From contig CAYNLG010000003.1 in the NCBI GenBank assembly GCA_964397995.1, positions 25,703 to 89,702 of the forward strand: a stretch of 64,000 bases of DNA. The letters run 5' to 3'. The DNA is from CAYNLG01 sp964397995 (GTDB taxonomy: Bacteria; Planctomycetota; Phycisphaerae; FEN-1346). Both the position numbers and the translations under genes were made by a program. The notes beneath the pieces were generated by a model. It was not told the origin of the DNA and ran no database searches. It saw nothing but the letters and a program-made list of their open reading frames with translations. This document shows, in pieces, positions 1 through 9,021 of the stretch (positions are counted from its first letter, which is position 1; every line of letters starts with the position of its first letter).

Positions 1-2025
1 GCCGCCTACCCCGGTCTGTATGCCCTGGACCGCATCTGGCTCCCGGCGGAGGTGGGCGCCGACGGCAAGCTCGACCTGCGCGAGCGCTTCGCCGAGCCGC
101 CCACCGGCACAGCCCTGCTCTTCACGTACCTGGAGGTGCCCAAGGCGGGCGAGTACGTCCTCCGCGTGGGCAGCGACGACGCCGTCCGCATCGACATCGA
201 CGGGCGGCCGGTCCACCGCGAGGACGCCCACCGCGCCTGGCGCGTGGACCAGGACACCGCCGGCCTCCGCCTGGAAAAGGGCTGGCACCGCGTGCTCGTC
301 CGTGTCGTCGAGTACGGGGCCCAGTGGGCCGTCAGCGTCCGTGTGGCCGACGCGAAGAACCGACCGGTAGACCTGCGGCACCAGGTGGCGGTGCCGGAGC
401 CGCTCCGGGACGGGCTGGACCTCGGCGAGGACGTGCCGCTGAAGGAGCGGGCGGCCGTGGCGATGGCGCTGGCGCGCCGGGCCACCGGCGTCCACTCGCT
501 GATTACCGAGGCCCGGGAGCGGCTCCGGGCCGCCCCCGAAGGCTACGTCACCTTTGCCGAGTACGAGGGCGCGCGGAACCACGGCCTGGCGTTCTTCGAC
601 GCCCTGGACGCCCTGTGGCGGGCGATCGGCGAGCCGGAGACCGACGGCGAGGCCCTCCGCGCCGCCGAAGAGGCCGCCCTGGCGGCCGCCGGCGCCCTCG
701 GGCCCGGCCTTGTCCCGGACACGCGCCGGCTCGTCGGCGACATGGCCGACGCCGGCCGCGCCTGGCACCGCCTCGGCGAGACCACCATGACTCGCCAGGC
801 CCTGGCCGAGGCGACGCTCGACATGGCCGCCCTCCTGGAGATAACGCGGCAACTGGCGGAGCGGGTCGAGCGCGAGCACCTGCTGGCGGCGCGGCTGGAG
901 AACGACATCCGGAACCTGCGGCAGCGGGACCTGACGGTCCGCGTGGTCGACGCCGAGGGGGGGCCGGTCGAGGACGCGACCGTCGAGATCGTCCAGACCG
1001 AGCACGCCTTCGCCTTCGGCTGCAACGCGTTCGCCCTGGACCGGTTCAAGGACAGGAAGCAGAACGAGACGTACCGGAAGCGATTCGAGCACCTCTTCAA
1101 CACGGCGGTGGTGCCGGTCTACTGGACGCAGGTGGAGCCGAAGGCGGGCCGTCCGGACTGGCGGTCGGTGGACGCGGCCCTCGCGTGGGCCGAGATGCGG
1201 AAGCTGCGGGTCCGGGCCCACGCGCTGCTCTGGCCGGAGGCGCTGCCCCGGCACGTCGAGGGCCTGGACGCCGACGCCGCGCGCCGCGCCGTCCGCGAGC
1301 ACCTCCGCCGCACCGTCGAGCGGTATCGGGACCGGGTCGCGGTGTGGGACGTGCTGAACGAGCCGTCCGAGGACGGCCGCGTCGGGCCCTGCCGCGTCCG
1401 GCCCGAAGAGGCGCTGGCGTGGGCCGCCGAGGCCGCGCCCGAGGGCGGGCTGGCCATCGTCGCGAGCGACGCGGCCCGCCTGGCCGACCTCGGCCGCGCC
1501 CTGCGCGAGGCCAAGGCGCCGCTGGCGGCGGTGGGGCTGGCGGCCCAACAGCACGCCGGGGCGTGGCCGGCGGCGCTGGTGCGAAGCGAGATCGACCGGG
1601 CGGCCCGGGCGGGCCTGCCGGTGGACGTGGCCGCGGTGACGATTCTGGGCGGCCCGGACGACGAGGCCCGCCAGGCCCAGGCGGTGGAGCGGTTCTACAC
1701 GGCGGCGTTCGCGCATCCGCGGGTGGCGAGCCTCACGTGGTGGGACCTGTCGGACCGGTTCGCGTGGCGGAACGCCCCGGCGGGCCTGCTGCGGGCGGAC
1801 CTGTCGCCGAAGCCGGCCTACAAGGCGCTGGAGCGGCTGCTCCGGCAGCTCTGGCGGACCGACGCCGCCGGCCGCAGCGGCGAGGACGGCCGCCTGACCG
1901 TCCGGGCCTTCCACGGCCGCTACCGCATTACCGCGAAAGAGGGCCGGCGCAAGGCCACGGTGCGGCTGGAGTTGGGGCCGCGCGGCCCGCGGACGGTGGA
2001 AGTGGTCCTGCCGGCGGGGCGGTGA
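1..2025 (+). CDS. GH10 xylanase-like protein, 5' end outside window, probable active-site mutant
   Basis: The frame is open from base 1, so the gene starts upstream; the GTG at 52 is internal. The first ~100 residues form a PA14-like beta-sandwich, followed by a helical linker and a C-terminal barrel resembling glycoside hydrolase family 10 (endo-1,4-beta-xylanase). The acid/base motif WDVLNEP is present (Glu codon 1360-1362), as is the substrate-site RAHALLW region. The second catalytic glutamate, normally in a T-E-L-D motif, is not found: the equivalent strand reads VDVAAVTI (around 1621-1644), with Ala at the nucleophile place. I see the fold and the missing residue; loss of hydrolysis is inferred. 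It could be a carbohydrate-binding relative or a diverged enzyme using another residue. It ends 25 bases from the convergent lysA stop. Confidence 0.75.
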   Translation, partial: AAYPGLYALDRIWLPAEVGADGKLDLRERFAEPPTGTALLFTYLEVPKAGEYVLRVGSDDAVRIDIDGRPVHREDAHRAWRVDQDTAGLRLEKGWHRVLVRVVEYGAQWAVSVRVADAKNRPVDLRHQVAVPEPLRDGLDLGEDVPLKERAAVAMALARRATGVHSLITEARERLRAAPEGYVTFAEYEGARNHGLAFFDALDALWRAIGEPETDGEALRAAEEAALAAAGALGPGLVPDTRRLVGDMADAGRAWHRLGETTMTRQALAEATLDMAALLEITRQLAERVEREHLLAARLENDIRNLRQRDLTVRVVDAEGGPVEDATVEIVQTEHAFAFGCNAFALDRFKDRKQNETYRKRFEHLFNTAVVPVYWTQVEPKAGRPDWRSVDAALAWAEMRKLRVRAHALLWPEALPRHVEGLDADAARRAVREHLRRTVERYRDRVAVWDVLNEPSEDGRVGPCRVRPEEALAWAAEAAPEGGLAIVASDAARLADLGRALREAKAPLAAVGLAAQQHAGAWPAALVRSEIDRAARAGLPVDVAAVTILGGPDDEARQAQAVERFYTAAFAHPRVASLTWWDLSDRFAWRNAPAGLLRADLSPKPAYKALERLLRQLWRTDAAGRSGEDGRLTVRAFHGRYRITAKEGRRKATVRLELGPRGPRTVEVVLPAGR

Positions 2026-2050
2026 GGCCCGATGCCGCGCGGGCCGACCG

Positions 2051-3343
2051 TCAGACCTCCAATTCCGCCTGGACCAGGTCCCCGTAGGTGCCCCGCCGCC
2101 GGATCAGCCGCGCGTCGCTCCCCTCCACCAGCACCTCGGCCGGCCGCGGGTGCGAGTTGTATTCCGAAGCCATGACCATGCCGTAGGCGCCGGCGGTGAA
2201 GACGGCCAGCAGGTCGCCGCGCTCGACCGGCGGGAGGCGGCGGTCCTTGCCGAGGAAGTCGCCGGATTCGCAGATCGGCCCGACGACGTCGACCGGCTCG
2301 GTGCCCGGGCAGTCGGCCTCCGGGCCGCGCACCGCCGGCACGAGCCCCTCGGCGGGGGTGACGGGCCAGATGAAGTGGTAGGCGCCGTAAAGGGCCGGGC
2401 GGATGAGGTGGTGCATGCCGGCGTCGCACATGAGGAACCGGCGGTCGCCGCCCGCCTTCACGTACTGGACCTCCGTGACAAGGACCCCCGCGTTGCCGGC
2501 GATGAAGCGGCCGGGCTCCATATAAAGTTCGAGCTCCGCCCCCTGGAGCATCGGGACGAGGGCCGCGGCGTAGGCATCGGCGGTGGGCGCGGCGTCGCCC
2601 TCGTAGTTGACGCCGAACCCGCCGCCCAGGTCGAACGCCCGGACCGTGATGCCCGCCTCGCGCAGCGTCCGCACCAGGCCGAGGACCTTCTCGACCGCCT
2701 GGACGTACGGCTCGACCGTGGTGATCTGGGAGCCGATGTGGCAATGGATGGCGTCGAGGGTGATGTGCTTCGGCCCGGAGGAGGCGTGGAAGTCGCGGAA
2801 GACGCGCTCGGCCCGCTCCAGGTCGACGCCGAACTTGGTCTCCTTCTTGCCGGTGGTGATGTAGCGGTGGGTCTTCGGGTCGACGTCGGGGTTGACGCGC
2901 AGGGCGGCGCGGCCCTTGTAGCCGGTCTCGGCGGCCAGGCGCGTCAGGTTCGCCAGTTCCGCCTCGCTCTCGACGGCGAAGAGGCGGATGCCCTGCTCCA
3001 GGGCGAAGACGATCTCGGTGTCGGTCTTGGCGACGCCCGCGAAGCAGCAGCGGCGCGGCTCGCCGCCCGCCTCCAGGACGCGGTAGAGTTCGCCCCCGGA
3101 GACGAGGTCGAACCCGCAGCCCTCCTCCGCCAGCATCCGCAGGAGGTGGACGTTCGAGTTGACCTTCACCGAGTAGCATATCATCGGTTCGAGCGGGGCG
3201 AACGCCTCGGCCAGCCGCCCGTAGTGCCCGAGGAACGTCTCGGCGCTGTAGACGTAGAGCGGCGTGCCGAAGCGGCGCGCGAGGTCCGCGACCTCGACGT
3301 CCTCGCAGACGAGCGTCCCGTCGCGGTACGCGAAACGGTCCAT
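2051..3343 (-). CDS. lysA: diaminopimelate decarboxylase LysA
   Basis: A 430-aa fold-type III PLP enzyme that decarboxylates meso-diaminopimelate to L-lysine, the last step of the pathway, in the cytoplasm. The PLP lysine is K60 in CYSVKVNSN; other family marks are HIGSQ, the glycine loop GGGFG that holds the PLP phosphate, EPGR, the catalytic-cysteine motif CESGD and a late Tyr in AGAY. Length matches the family (about 415-430 aa). The ATG is preceded by AAGGAGAG about six bases upstream. It is transcribed alone from a good promoter (3382-3410). Nearby genes are not lysine genes. Ornithine/arginine decarboxylases share the fold, but CESGD and the EPGR context favour LysA. Confidence 0.95.
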   Translation of the reverse strand: MDRFAYRDGTLVCEDVEVADLARRFGTPLYVYSAETFLGHYGRLAEAFAPLEPMICYSVKVNSNVHLLRMLAEEGCGFDLVSGGELYRVLEAGGEPRRCCFAGVAKTDTEIVFALEQGIRLFAVESEAELANLTRLAAETGYKGRAALRVNPDVDPKTHRYITTGKKETKFGVDLERAERVFRDFHASSGPKHITLDAIHCHIGSQITTVEPYVQAVEKVLGLVRTLREAGITVRAFDLGGGFGVNYEGDAAPTADAYAAALVPMLQGAELELYMEPGRFIAGNAGVLVTEVQYVKAGGDRRFLMCDAGMHHLIRPALYGAYHFIWPVTPAEGLVPAVRGPEADCPGTEPVDVVGPICESGDFLGKDRRLPPVERGDLLAVFTAGAYGMVMASEYNSHPRPAEVLVEGSDARLIRRRGTYGDLVQAELEV

Positions 3344-3381
3344 GGGGTCTCTCCTTGGCGCCCGGCGTGAGCGGGGCGGCC

Positions 3382-3410
3382 AGCGTAGGCCGGGCCCGGC
3401 CGGGTGTCAA
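3382..3410 (-). promoter_or_regulatory. promoter of lysA
   Basis: On the minus strand TTGACA, 17 bases, TACGCT, about 40 bases ahead of the lysA ATG. The -35 box is a perfect sigma-70 consensus. Confidence 0.7.
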
Positions 3411-3468
3411 GCAACCCGCGCCCGGCCCGGCCGGTCAGTCGAGCCGCGGGAAGAGCGGCGGGGCCGGG

Positions 3469-3717
3469 GCGGTGCTGGCCGTCTGCTCGTGCACCGTGCT
3501 GCCGCGCTTCGCCGGCATCTGCCGGATGGGGGCGGGCCTCGGTGGCGGGTGCCCGATGGACTGCGCGAAGGCGATCTTCGCGCGGCACGGCATCGGCAAC
3601 GTGGTCCAGGTGAAGGTCACGGACCTGGGCGTCGAGAAGACGAAAGGCGTCCGGGCCACCGACGACCAGGTGGCCGCCTGCAAACGGGCCGCCCTCGACA
3701 CCCTGGCCGGGGCCTGA
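3469..3717 (+). pseudogene. remnant: ArsP-type permease fragment joined to DGC-domain (zinc-binding) fragment
   Basis: One open frame joins two pieces of unrelated families. The first (3469-3546) reads AVLAVCSCTVLPRFAGICR, close to the signature of the DUF318/ArsP permease family, but only ~26 residues of a ~300-aa membrane protein remain. The second (3547-3717) begins GCPMDC and continues with VTDLGVEK, typical of the C-terminal half of DGC-domain putative zinc-binding proteins, again without its N-terminal half. There is no start codon with a ribosome site near the homology and no membrane context. In anaerobes these two families are often neighbours in arsenic-type operons, so an internal deletion of such an operon is the simplest reading. 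No function is expected. See the ArsG-like remnant at 45816-46136. Confidence 0.65.
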
Positions 3718-3808
3718 GGCCGCGCGACCTGCAAGAAACGCGGCGCGGCGCGCGGGGGGGCGTGCGCGGCGCGCCGGTTCTCCGTTGGCGGTCAGGCGGC
3801 GGGGCGGG

Positions 3809-4771
3809 TCAGGCCCACCACATGCCGCCGGTCTTCTCGCGGAGCAGGATGTCCTTCAGGAACGCGACGCCCTTCAGGAACCCCTCGTTGACGCTCATCA
3901 GGCTGTCCTCGTGCTCGATGGAGAGGACGCCGTCGTAGCCGATGAGGCGGAGGGTCGAGACGAAGTTCCGCCAGAAGTCTTCGCCGTGGCCGTAGCCGAC
4001 GGTGCGGAAGATCCACGAGCGGCGGATTTCGTCGCCGTAGTGCTTGGTGTCGAGGACGCCGTTTTCGAGGGTGTTCTGGGGGTCGACGCGGCAATCTTTG
4101 GCGTGGACGTGGAAGACGGCCTTGCCGAGGGCGCGGAGGCTGACGATCGGGTCCATGCCCTGCCAGAAGAGGTGGCTGGGGTCGAAGTTCGCCCCGAGGC
4201 TGGTGCCGCATGCCTTCCGCAGCCGCAGCAGCGTCTCGGTGTTGTAGACGCAGAAGCCCGGGTGCATCTCGAAGCCGATCTTGACGCCGTGATCCTTGGC
4301 GAAGGCGGCTTCCTTGGTCCAGAAGGGGATGAGCTTCTCGTCCCACTGCCACGCGACGGCTTCCTCAAAGTCGGGCGGCCAGGGGCAGGTGATCCAGTTC
4401 GGCACGGTGTCCTTCGGCCCGCCGCCCGGGCAGCCCGAGAAGTTGACGACCACCTTGACGCCGAGCATTTCGGCCAGGCGGACGGTCTTGCGGTGGACGT
4501 CGGCGTCGGCCTTGGCCTTCGCCTGGTCGGGGTGGAGGGGGTTGCCGTGGCACGAGAGGGCGGAGATCTCCAGGCCCCGGTCGGTGATCCGCTTCTTGAA
4601 CTCCTTGACCTTGGCCTTCGCGCCGACCAGCTCGTCAAGCGGGCAGTGATCGCCGCCGGGGTAGCCCCCGGTACCGAGTTCGACGGCGTCGAGGCCGGCG
4701 TCGCAGATGTAATGGAGGGCGGCGTCCAGGGGCTGGTCGCCGAACAGGACGGTGAACACGCCGAGTTTCAT
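3809..4771 (-). CDS. sugar phosphate isomerase/epimerase (xylose isomerase-like TIM barrel)
   Basis: A 320-aa AP-endonuclease-2/xylose-isomerase-like barrel. Family marks include an early ELGTGGYPGG, LSCHGNP, a metal-ligand glutamate in GFEMHPGF, NFDPSHLFWQG and VHAKDC, and a late SIEHED, which together supply the Glu/Asp/His metal site. No signal peptide is present, so it should be cytoplasmic. It is the third gene of a leftward operon after a GH78-type enzyme and a Gfo/Idh/MocA dehydrogenase, 60 bases after the latter, with AAGGAGA before its ATG. In such pairs the isomerase typically interconverts a sugar or keto-sugar made by the dehydrogenase; the actual substrate cannot be read from sequence. 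Confidence 0.88.
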   Translation of the reverse strand: MKLGVFTVLFGDQPLDAALHYICDAGLDAVELGTGGYPGGDHCPLDELVGAKAKVKEFKKRITDRGLEISALSCHGNPLHPDQAKAKADADVHRKTVRLAEMLGVKVVVNFSGCPGGGPKDTVPNWITCPWPPDFEEAVAWQWDEKLIPFWTKEAAFAKDHGVKIGFEMHPGFCVYNTETLLRLRKACGTSLGANFDPSHLFWQGMDPIVSLRALGKAVFHVHAKDCRVDPQNTLENGVLDTKHYGDEIRRSWIFRTVGYGHGEDFWRNFVSTLRLIGYDGVLSIEHEDSLMSVNEGFLKGVAFLKDILLREKTGGMWWA

Positions 4772-4831
4772 CGCGCATCTCTCCTTGTCGTGGCTCCGGG
4801 GGCGGGGATGCCGCGCCGGAACGGCCCGCGG

Positions 4832-6007
4832 CTACAGTTTTACCCGTTTCGAATGGTTCTTGGCGCTCGAGACGGCGGCCTCGATGAACTTCATGTGCAT
4901 GACACCGTCGTGGACGTTGGCGTACTTCGAGCCGTCGCAGGCGAACGTGCGGCCGGCGTTGTACTTGCGGACGTCGGCCTCGAAGCTCCGGTGGAGCCGG
5001 GCGTAGGCGTCGTGGAAGGCCTCGTTGTGGCCGAACGGGATGGTCGGCTCCTCGAGCACCCACTTCGGGACCTTGCCGAGGAACGTGTCCTTCTCGCCGA
5101 CGGCGGCCCGCCAGTAGACGCGGTCGGGCTCGTTCGGCAGGCGGAGGATGACCTTCTCGCTCTCCTCCTGGCGCCAGACGAGGCTGCCCTTGGTGCCGTT
5201 GACCTCAAGGCCGAGGTCGTTCTTGTGACCGATGGCGATCTGCGAGGCGCGGACCATGGCGCGGCCGCCGCCGGAGAGTTCGCAGTAGGTCGTAAAGTGG
5301 TCGTCAAGCTGGCGTCCCTTGCAGAACGTCTCGATCATGCCGCGCAGGTGCGTGACCTCTTCGCCGGTGACGAAGCGGAGTTGCATGAACGCGTGGCTCC
5401 CGATGTCGCCGCCGCAGCAGCTCGCGCCGGCCTTCTTCGGGTCGGTCCGCCAGGAGGCCTGCATGTTGTCGCCGAGTTCCTCGCGGGTGGCGAGCCAGCC
5501 CTGGAGGTACCAGGCGTCGACCCAGCGGATGTCGCCGAGCTTGCCGCCCTGGACGATCCAGCGGCTGAACCAGCTGGACCAGTGGCCGAGGTAGGTGTGG
5601 GCGACGCCGAAGGGGACCTTGTGTTTCTTGACGGCCTTCTCCAGGTCCTTCGCCTCCTTGGCGGTGATGGTCAGGGGCTTCTCGCAGAAGACCGGGATGC
5701 CCACTTCGATCAGCTTCATGGCCGGGTCGAAGTGGACGAAGTTGGGCGTGACGATGACGGCGTAGTCGATGCGCTCGCCCTTGGGCTTGGCGGCCTGGTC
5801 CTCGATCATGGCGTCGTAGCTGGGGTAGCCCTGGATGGGGTAGGGCCACTTCCGGGCCTCCGCCATCGCGACGTCGGGGTCCGGGTGCAGGGCGCCGCAG
5901 ACGACGCGCCGGGTGCCGTCCATGTGGATGGCCTTCTGGTGGGGCTGGGCGATGAACGCGCCCCCGCCGCCGCCTACCAGGCCCACGTTGAGCACGCGTT
6001 TCGACAT
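4832..6007 (-). CDS. Gfo/Idh/MocA family NAD(P)-dependent oxidoreductase
   Basis: A 391-aa protein with an N-terminal Rossmann fold (GLVGGGGGAF, residues about 8-17) and the family EKP motif in FCEKPLTI, which carries the catalytic lysine, followed by a C-terminal alpha/beta domain with GGDIGSHAF. The frame stays open far upstream, but the ATG at 6007 has an excellent AAGGAGG seven to nine bases before it and begins MSKRVLNVGLVGGG directly at the nucleotide fold. It lies 59 bases after the GH78-type gene and ahead of the sugar isomerase, so the three are probably one transcript for oxidising and rearranging a released sugar. The substrate is unknown; related proteins act on inositols, glucosides and amino sugars. 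Confidence 0.9.
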   Translation of the reverse strand: MSKRVLNVGLVGGGGGAFIAQPHQKAIHMDGTRRVVCGALHPDPDVAMAEARKWPYPIQGYPSYDAMIEDQAAKPKGERIDYAVIVTPNFVHFDPAMKLIEVGIPVFCEKPLTITAKEAKDLEKAVKKHKVPFGVAHTYLGHWSSWFSRWIVQGGKLGDIRWVDAWYLQGWLATREELGDNMQASWRTDPKKAGASCCGGDIGSHAFMQLRFVTGEEVTHLRGMIETFCKGRQLDDHFTTYCELSGGGRAMVRASQIAIGHKNDLGLEVNGTKGSLVWRQEESEKVILRLPNEPDRVYWRAAVGEKDTFLGKVPKWVLEEPTIPFGHNEAFHDAYARLHRSFEADVRKYNAGRTFACDGSKYANVHDGVMHMKFIEAAVSSAKNHSKRVKL

Positions 6008-6066
6008 GAGACTGCCTCCTTGCTCGATGAAGTCCAAGCGGCAGCCGGGGCGCGGGGCCGATGGCG

Positions 6067-9012
6067 CTACGCCTCGGCGCCGCCGTCCTCGGCCTCGCGG
6101 CCGCCGTCGATCTCGACCGCGTCCGCCTCGTCGAGGTACCGCCTGTCGAGGCGGTATGCAAGCGATTTCGGCAGCGTGTAGCGAATCCGCCGCCCGCCGC
6201 CGGCCGGCTCGACGCGGACCGCCACCTTGCCGTGGGGCGTCCAGACGCGCCCGGCCAGGCGCGTGAGACGGCCCGGCATCGGCGCCAGCCGCGCCGGCGC
6301 GAAGCCCGGCCCCCCGGGCCGCACCCCCAGCAGATACTCCGCCAGCAGCGCCTCGACGGCGGCGCCCCACCCGTGGCAGGCGACGCGCGGCGGGGGCGCG
6401 GGGTACGGGCCTTCCGGCTCCGGCTCCTCGGGGTCGGCCACGTCCGGCGCGAAGACCTCCGGGACCGTCGCGTAGCCGGCGTCGGCCATGCGGCCCCAGT
6501 AGGCGCGAACGGTCGCGAGCGCCCGGTCCGCGAGGCCGACCTCCAGCAGGGCCGCCAGCGCGATCGTCCGCCCGTACGGCGTCTGCAGCGCGCCCCAGTC
6601 GGCCTCCGGGCCGAACCGGTCGGCCACGGTCTCGACCTCGGCCCAGCAAACGAGGTGGCCGAGGACGGCGTAGGCGTTCGCCTGGGGCGAGGCGGCCTTC
6701 GAGCGCTTGTGGAACCGGCGCGCGTCGACGAAGGCCTTGCGCTTCGTGTCCCACAGGCGATTGCGGGCCAGGTTGATCACCTCGCGGGCCTCGGTCCGGT
6801 GGGTCTCGGCCTCCGCGGCGTCGCCCAGGAACTCGGCCAGGTGGGCCGCGGCCAGCGTCGCCCGGACGTACAGGGCCTGCCACCCCGTCACTTCGCCGCG
6901 CTTGTCCGTCGGCGCCAGGTCCAGCATCAGCCACCACGGCTGGGGCTCCGGCGCGTTCTCGAGGAGTCCGTCGGGGCTCTTGTAGGCGGCGGTCCAGCGG
7001 AGGACGCCCTCGGCCGCCGGCGCCAAGTCCGCCGCCAAGTCCCGGTCGCCCGTCCACGCGACGTGCTCCCACAGGGCGAGCACCCAGAGGAGGCTCCAGT
7101 CGGGCACGTGGCCGGCCAGGCCCGCCGGCACGATCGGCCGCAACGCCCCGGTCTCGTCCTGGGTGGCGGCGACGGCGCGGAGGGCGTCGGCGGCGCGCTC
7201 GGGGCGGCCATGGAGGGTCCGCTCGACGCGGCCGAGCAGCCAGAGCGCGGGCAGGCTCTGCTCGGCCTCGCGGCCGGGGCTGCCCTCGTAGGTCCGCTGG
7301 AGGCAGCACCGGACGGTGTTGCGGCAGAGGGTCAGGGCGTCGGTGAGGGCCTTGTCGTCGGCCTCCAGGCCGCCCGGGTCGGCCACCGGCACGTGGCTCT
7401 CGTTCAGGACCAGGTCGCGGACCTCGACGGCGCCCTCGCCGGCGCGGGCCACCAGGTGCAGGTACCGCGGCGCCCGCCGCGCCGTCATCCGCACCCGCTG
7501 CCACGTGCCGCGCAGCACCAGCCGGTCCGCCCGCCGCATCCCCCCGCGCAGCGGGTCGAGGACGTTGCCCGGGGCGAGTTGGTCGTCCCAGGCCAAATCG
7601 AGCAGCGCCCCCGCCGGGCCGCGCGCCTCCAGCTCCAGCGTCCCGACCGCCGGCCGCCCGAAGTCGTACCGCACGTACGTCCCGCCCTTCAGCGTCACCG
7701 GCCCTTTGCCGCGCGCCGACGCCAGCACCGACGCCGCCCCGGTGACGGCGCGGCGGGAGGGGGCCGTCTTCTCCCACGCGGCCAGGGCGGCCGGGTCCGG
7801 AAACGTGCCGGCATTCGGCGCCGGCGTCTCCGGGATCACCCCGTCCATGAACGGGCACAGGGCGTCGGTGACGATCGACCAGTCCGCCAGGTCGCCCCGC
7901 CGCTGGTCCGGCGAGAACGCCACCTTCAGGGCCCGCCCGGTCCGGGCGTCCTCGACCTTCAGCGCGAAGCCCCACGCCTCCTTCGGGTTGTAGAGGACCA
8001 CGCCGAGGGCGTTCCACCCCGCGTTCAGCGGCACCTCGACCGGGCCCGCCCGGGCGCCCTGGCCGCGGTGCAAACCGATGTAGTCGTCGCGCTCGATGGG
8101 GACGAGCCAGTCGATGTACCGCTGGTGGTAGTCCTGGCGAACGGCGTGGCGGTTGTTGACGTAGAGGGCGGCGTTCTCGTCGCAGTCGAAGGTCAGGCGG
8201 ACCGTCCGGGCCGTCGCCGAATGGACGAATGTCGCCGCATAAAATTCCTCGCAAACCCGCCCCGGAAAGGCCAATCCGAAGGGAATCGCGGTTATGCCGT
8301 CGCGCCAGGCCACGCGGCCCGCGGACTGGACCCGCTCAGGCCTGAGGCGCGTCTCCACCGGCCGCACCCCCGGCCACACGCGCGGCGCGGGCGGCGCCGA
8401 ATCCTCCTCCAGCTCCGGCGTCACCTCGTCGGCCGCCCGCCAGCCGCGGTCCGTGAAGCCGACCGTGTCCCACCCGTCGGGCTCGCGGCGGGTGTCGCGA
8501 ATCTCCGCGAACCCGGCCGACCAGTCGAGGCGCGGCGCGCGGCGGGAGAGGTCCTCGGCGGGCCGGACCTTCCACCGCCGGTCGCTCACCACGCGAAGGG
8601 TCGAGCCGTTCTTATAGGTGACCTCCAGGTCCACCCAGAGGCCGCCCGGAAGGCGCGGGTGTCGAGGGGTGCCGACGTGGTCATTTCTCGCGAGCACCGC
8701 CAGCACATTCCTGCCGCGCTTCAGCGGCAACTCCGCCTCCGTGAAGACGTCCAGCAGCGGGCGGCCGTACTCCGAGGGCGTCGGGCCGGCGGCCACGTAC
8801 CGGCCGTTGACGCGCAGCTCGTAGGCGCTGTAGGCCGTGATGCGCAGGCGGGCCGCGGCGGGCTTGCCGCGCAGCGTGAACGGGCGACGCGCGCGGAGGG
8901 CAAAGCCCTCGCGGTGGCCGCCCCTGGCGAGCCATATCCAGGTCGGCGTCTTGCGGGGTCGGGGCACGGGGCCTCCGGCGGCAGCGCACGGGCCGGGCGT
9001 CGGGCCGTGCAT
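6067..9012 (-). CDS. GH78-like (alpha-L-rhamnosidase-type) protein, divergent active-site loop
   Basis: A 981-aa multidomain protein with two N-terminal beta-sandwich domains (AYELRVNGRYV, a later ALYVNNRHAV), a central (alpha/alpha)6 barrel and a C-terminal beta domain (WTPHGKVAVRV), the architecture of bacterial GH78. The usual acidic loop, DCPQRDERLGWTGD in the canonical paralogue at 55754-58495, is here YEGSPGREAEQS, so the substrate or mechanism may differ. There is no signal peptide, suggesting cytoplasmic action on imported oligosaccharides. The promoter at 9022-9050 puts transcription start only a few bases before the ATG at 9012, and no ribosome site is visible, so the message may be leaderless. 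First gene of a three-gene operon with a dehydrogenase and a sugar isomerase. Confidence 0.75.
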   Translation of the reverse strand: MHGPTPGPCAAAGGPVPRPRKTPTWIWLARGGHREGFALRARRPFTLRGKPAAARLRITAYSAYELRVNGRYVAAGPTPSEYGRPLLDVFTEAELPLKRGRNVLAVLARNDHVGTPRHPRLPGGLWVDLEVTYKNGSTLRVVSDRRWKVRPAEDLSRRAPRLDWSAGFAEIRDTRREPDGWDTVGFTDRGWRAADEVTPELEEDSAPPAPRVWPGVRPVETRLRPERVQSAGRVAWRDGITAIPFGLAFPGRVCEEFYAATFVHSATARTVRLTFDCDENAALYVNNRHAVRQDYHQRYIDWLVPIERDDYIGLHRGQGARAGPVEVPLNAGWNALGVVLYNPKEAWGFALKVEDARTGRALKVAFSPDQRRGDLADWSIVTDALCPFMDGVIPETPAPNAGTFPDPAALAAWEKTAPSRRAVTGAASVLASARGKGPVTLKGGTYVRYDFGRPAVGTLELEARGPAGALLDLAWDDQLAPGNVLDPLRGGMRRADRLVLRGTWQRVRMTARRAPRYLHLVARAGEGAVEVRDLVLNESHVPVADPGGLEADDKALTDALTLCRNTVRCCLQRTYEGSPGREAEQSLPALWLLGRVERTLHGRPERAADALRAVAATQDETGALRPIVPAGLAGHVPDWSLLWVLALWEHVAWTGDRDLAADLAPAAEGVLRWTAAYKSPDGLLENAPEPQPWWLMLDLAPTDKRGEVTGWQALYVRATLAAAHLAEFLGDAAEAETHRTEAREVINLARNRLWDTKRKAFVDARRFHKRSKAASPQANAYAVLGHLVCWAEVETVADRFGPEADWGALQTPYGRTIALAALLEVGLADRALATVRAYWGRMADAGYATVPEVFAPDVADPEEPEPEGPYPAPPPRVACHGWGAAVEALLAEYLLGVRPGGPGFAPARLAPMPGRLTRLAGRVWTPHGKVAVRVEPAGGGRRIRYTLPKSLAYRLDRRYLDEADAVEIDGGREAEDGGAEA

Positions 9013-9021
9013 ATCCCGCTC

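Noticed and set aside
3785..6181. 798-codon open frame antisense to the isomerase and dehydrogenase
   Set aside because: Composition artefact of high GC: it mirrors two well-supported enzymes and has no recognisable domain.
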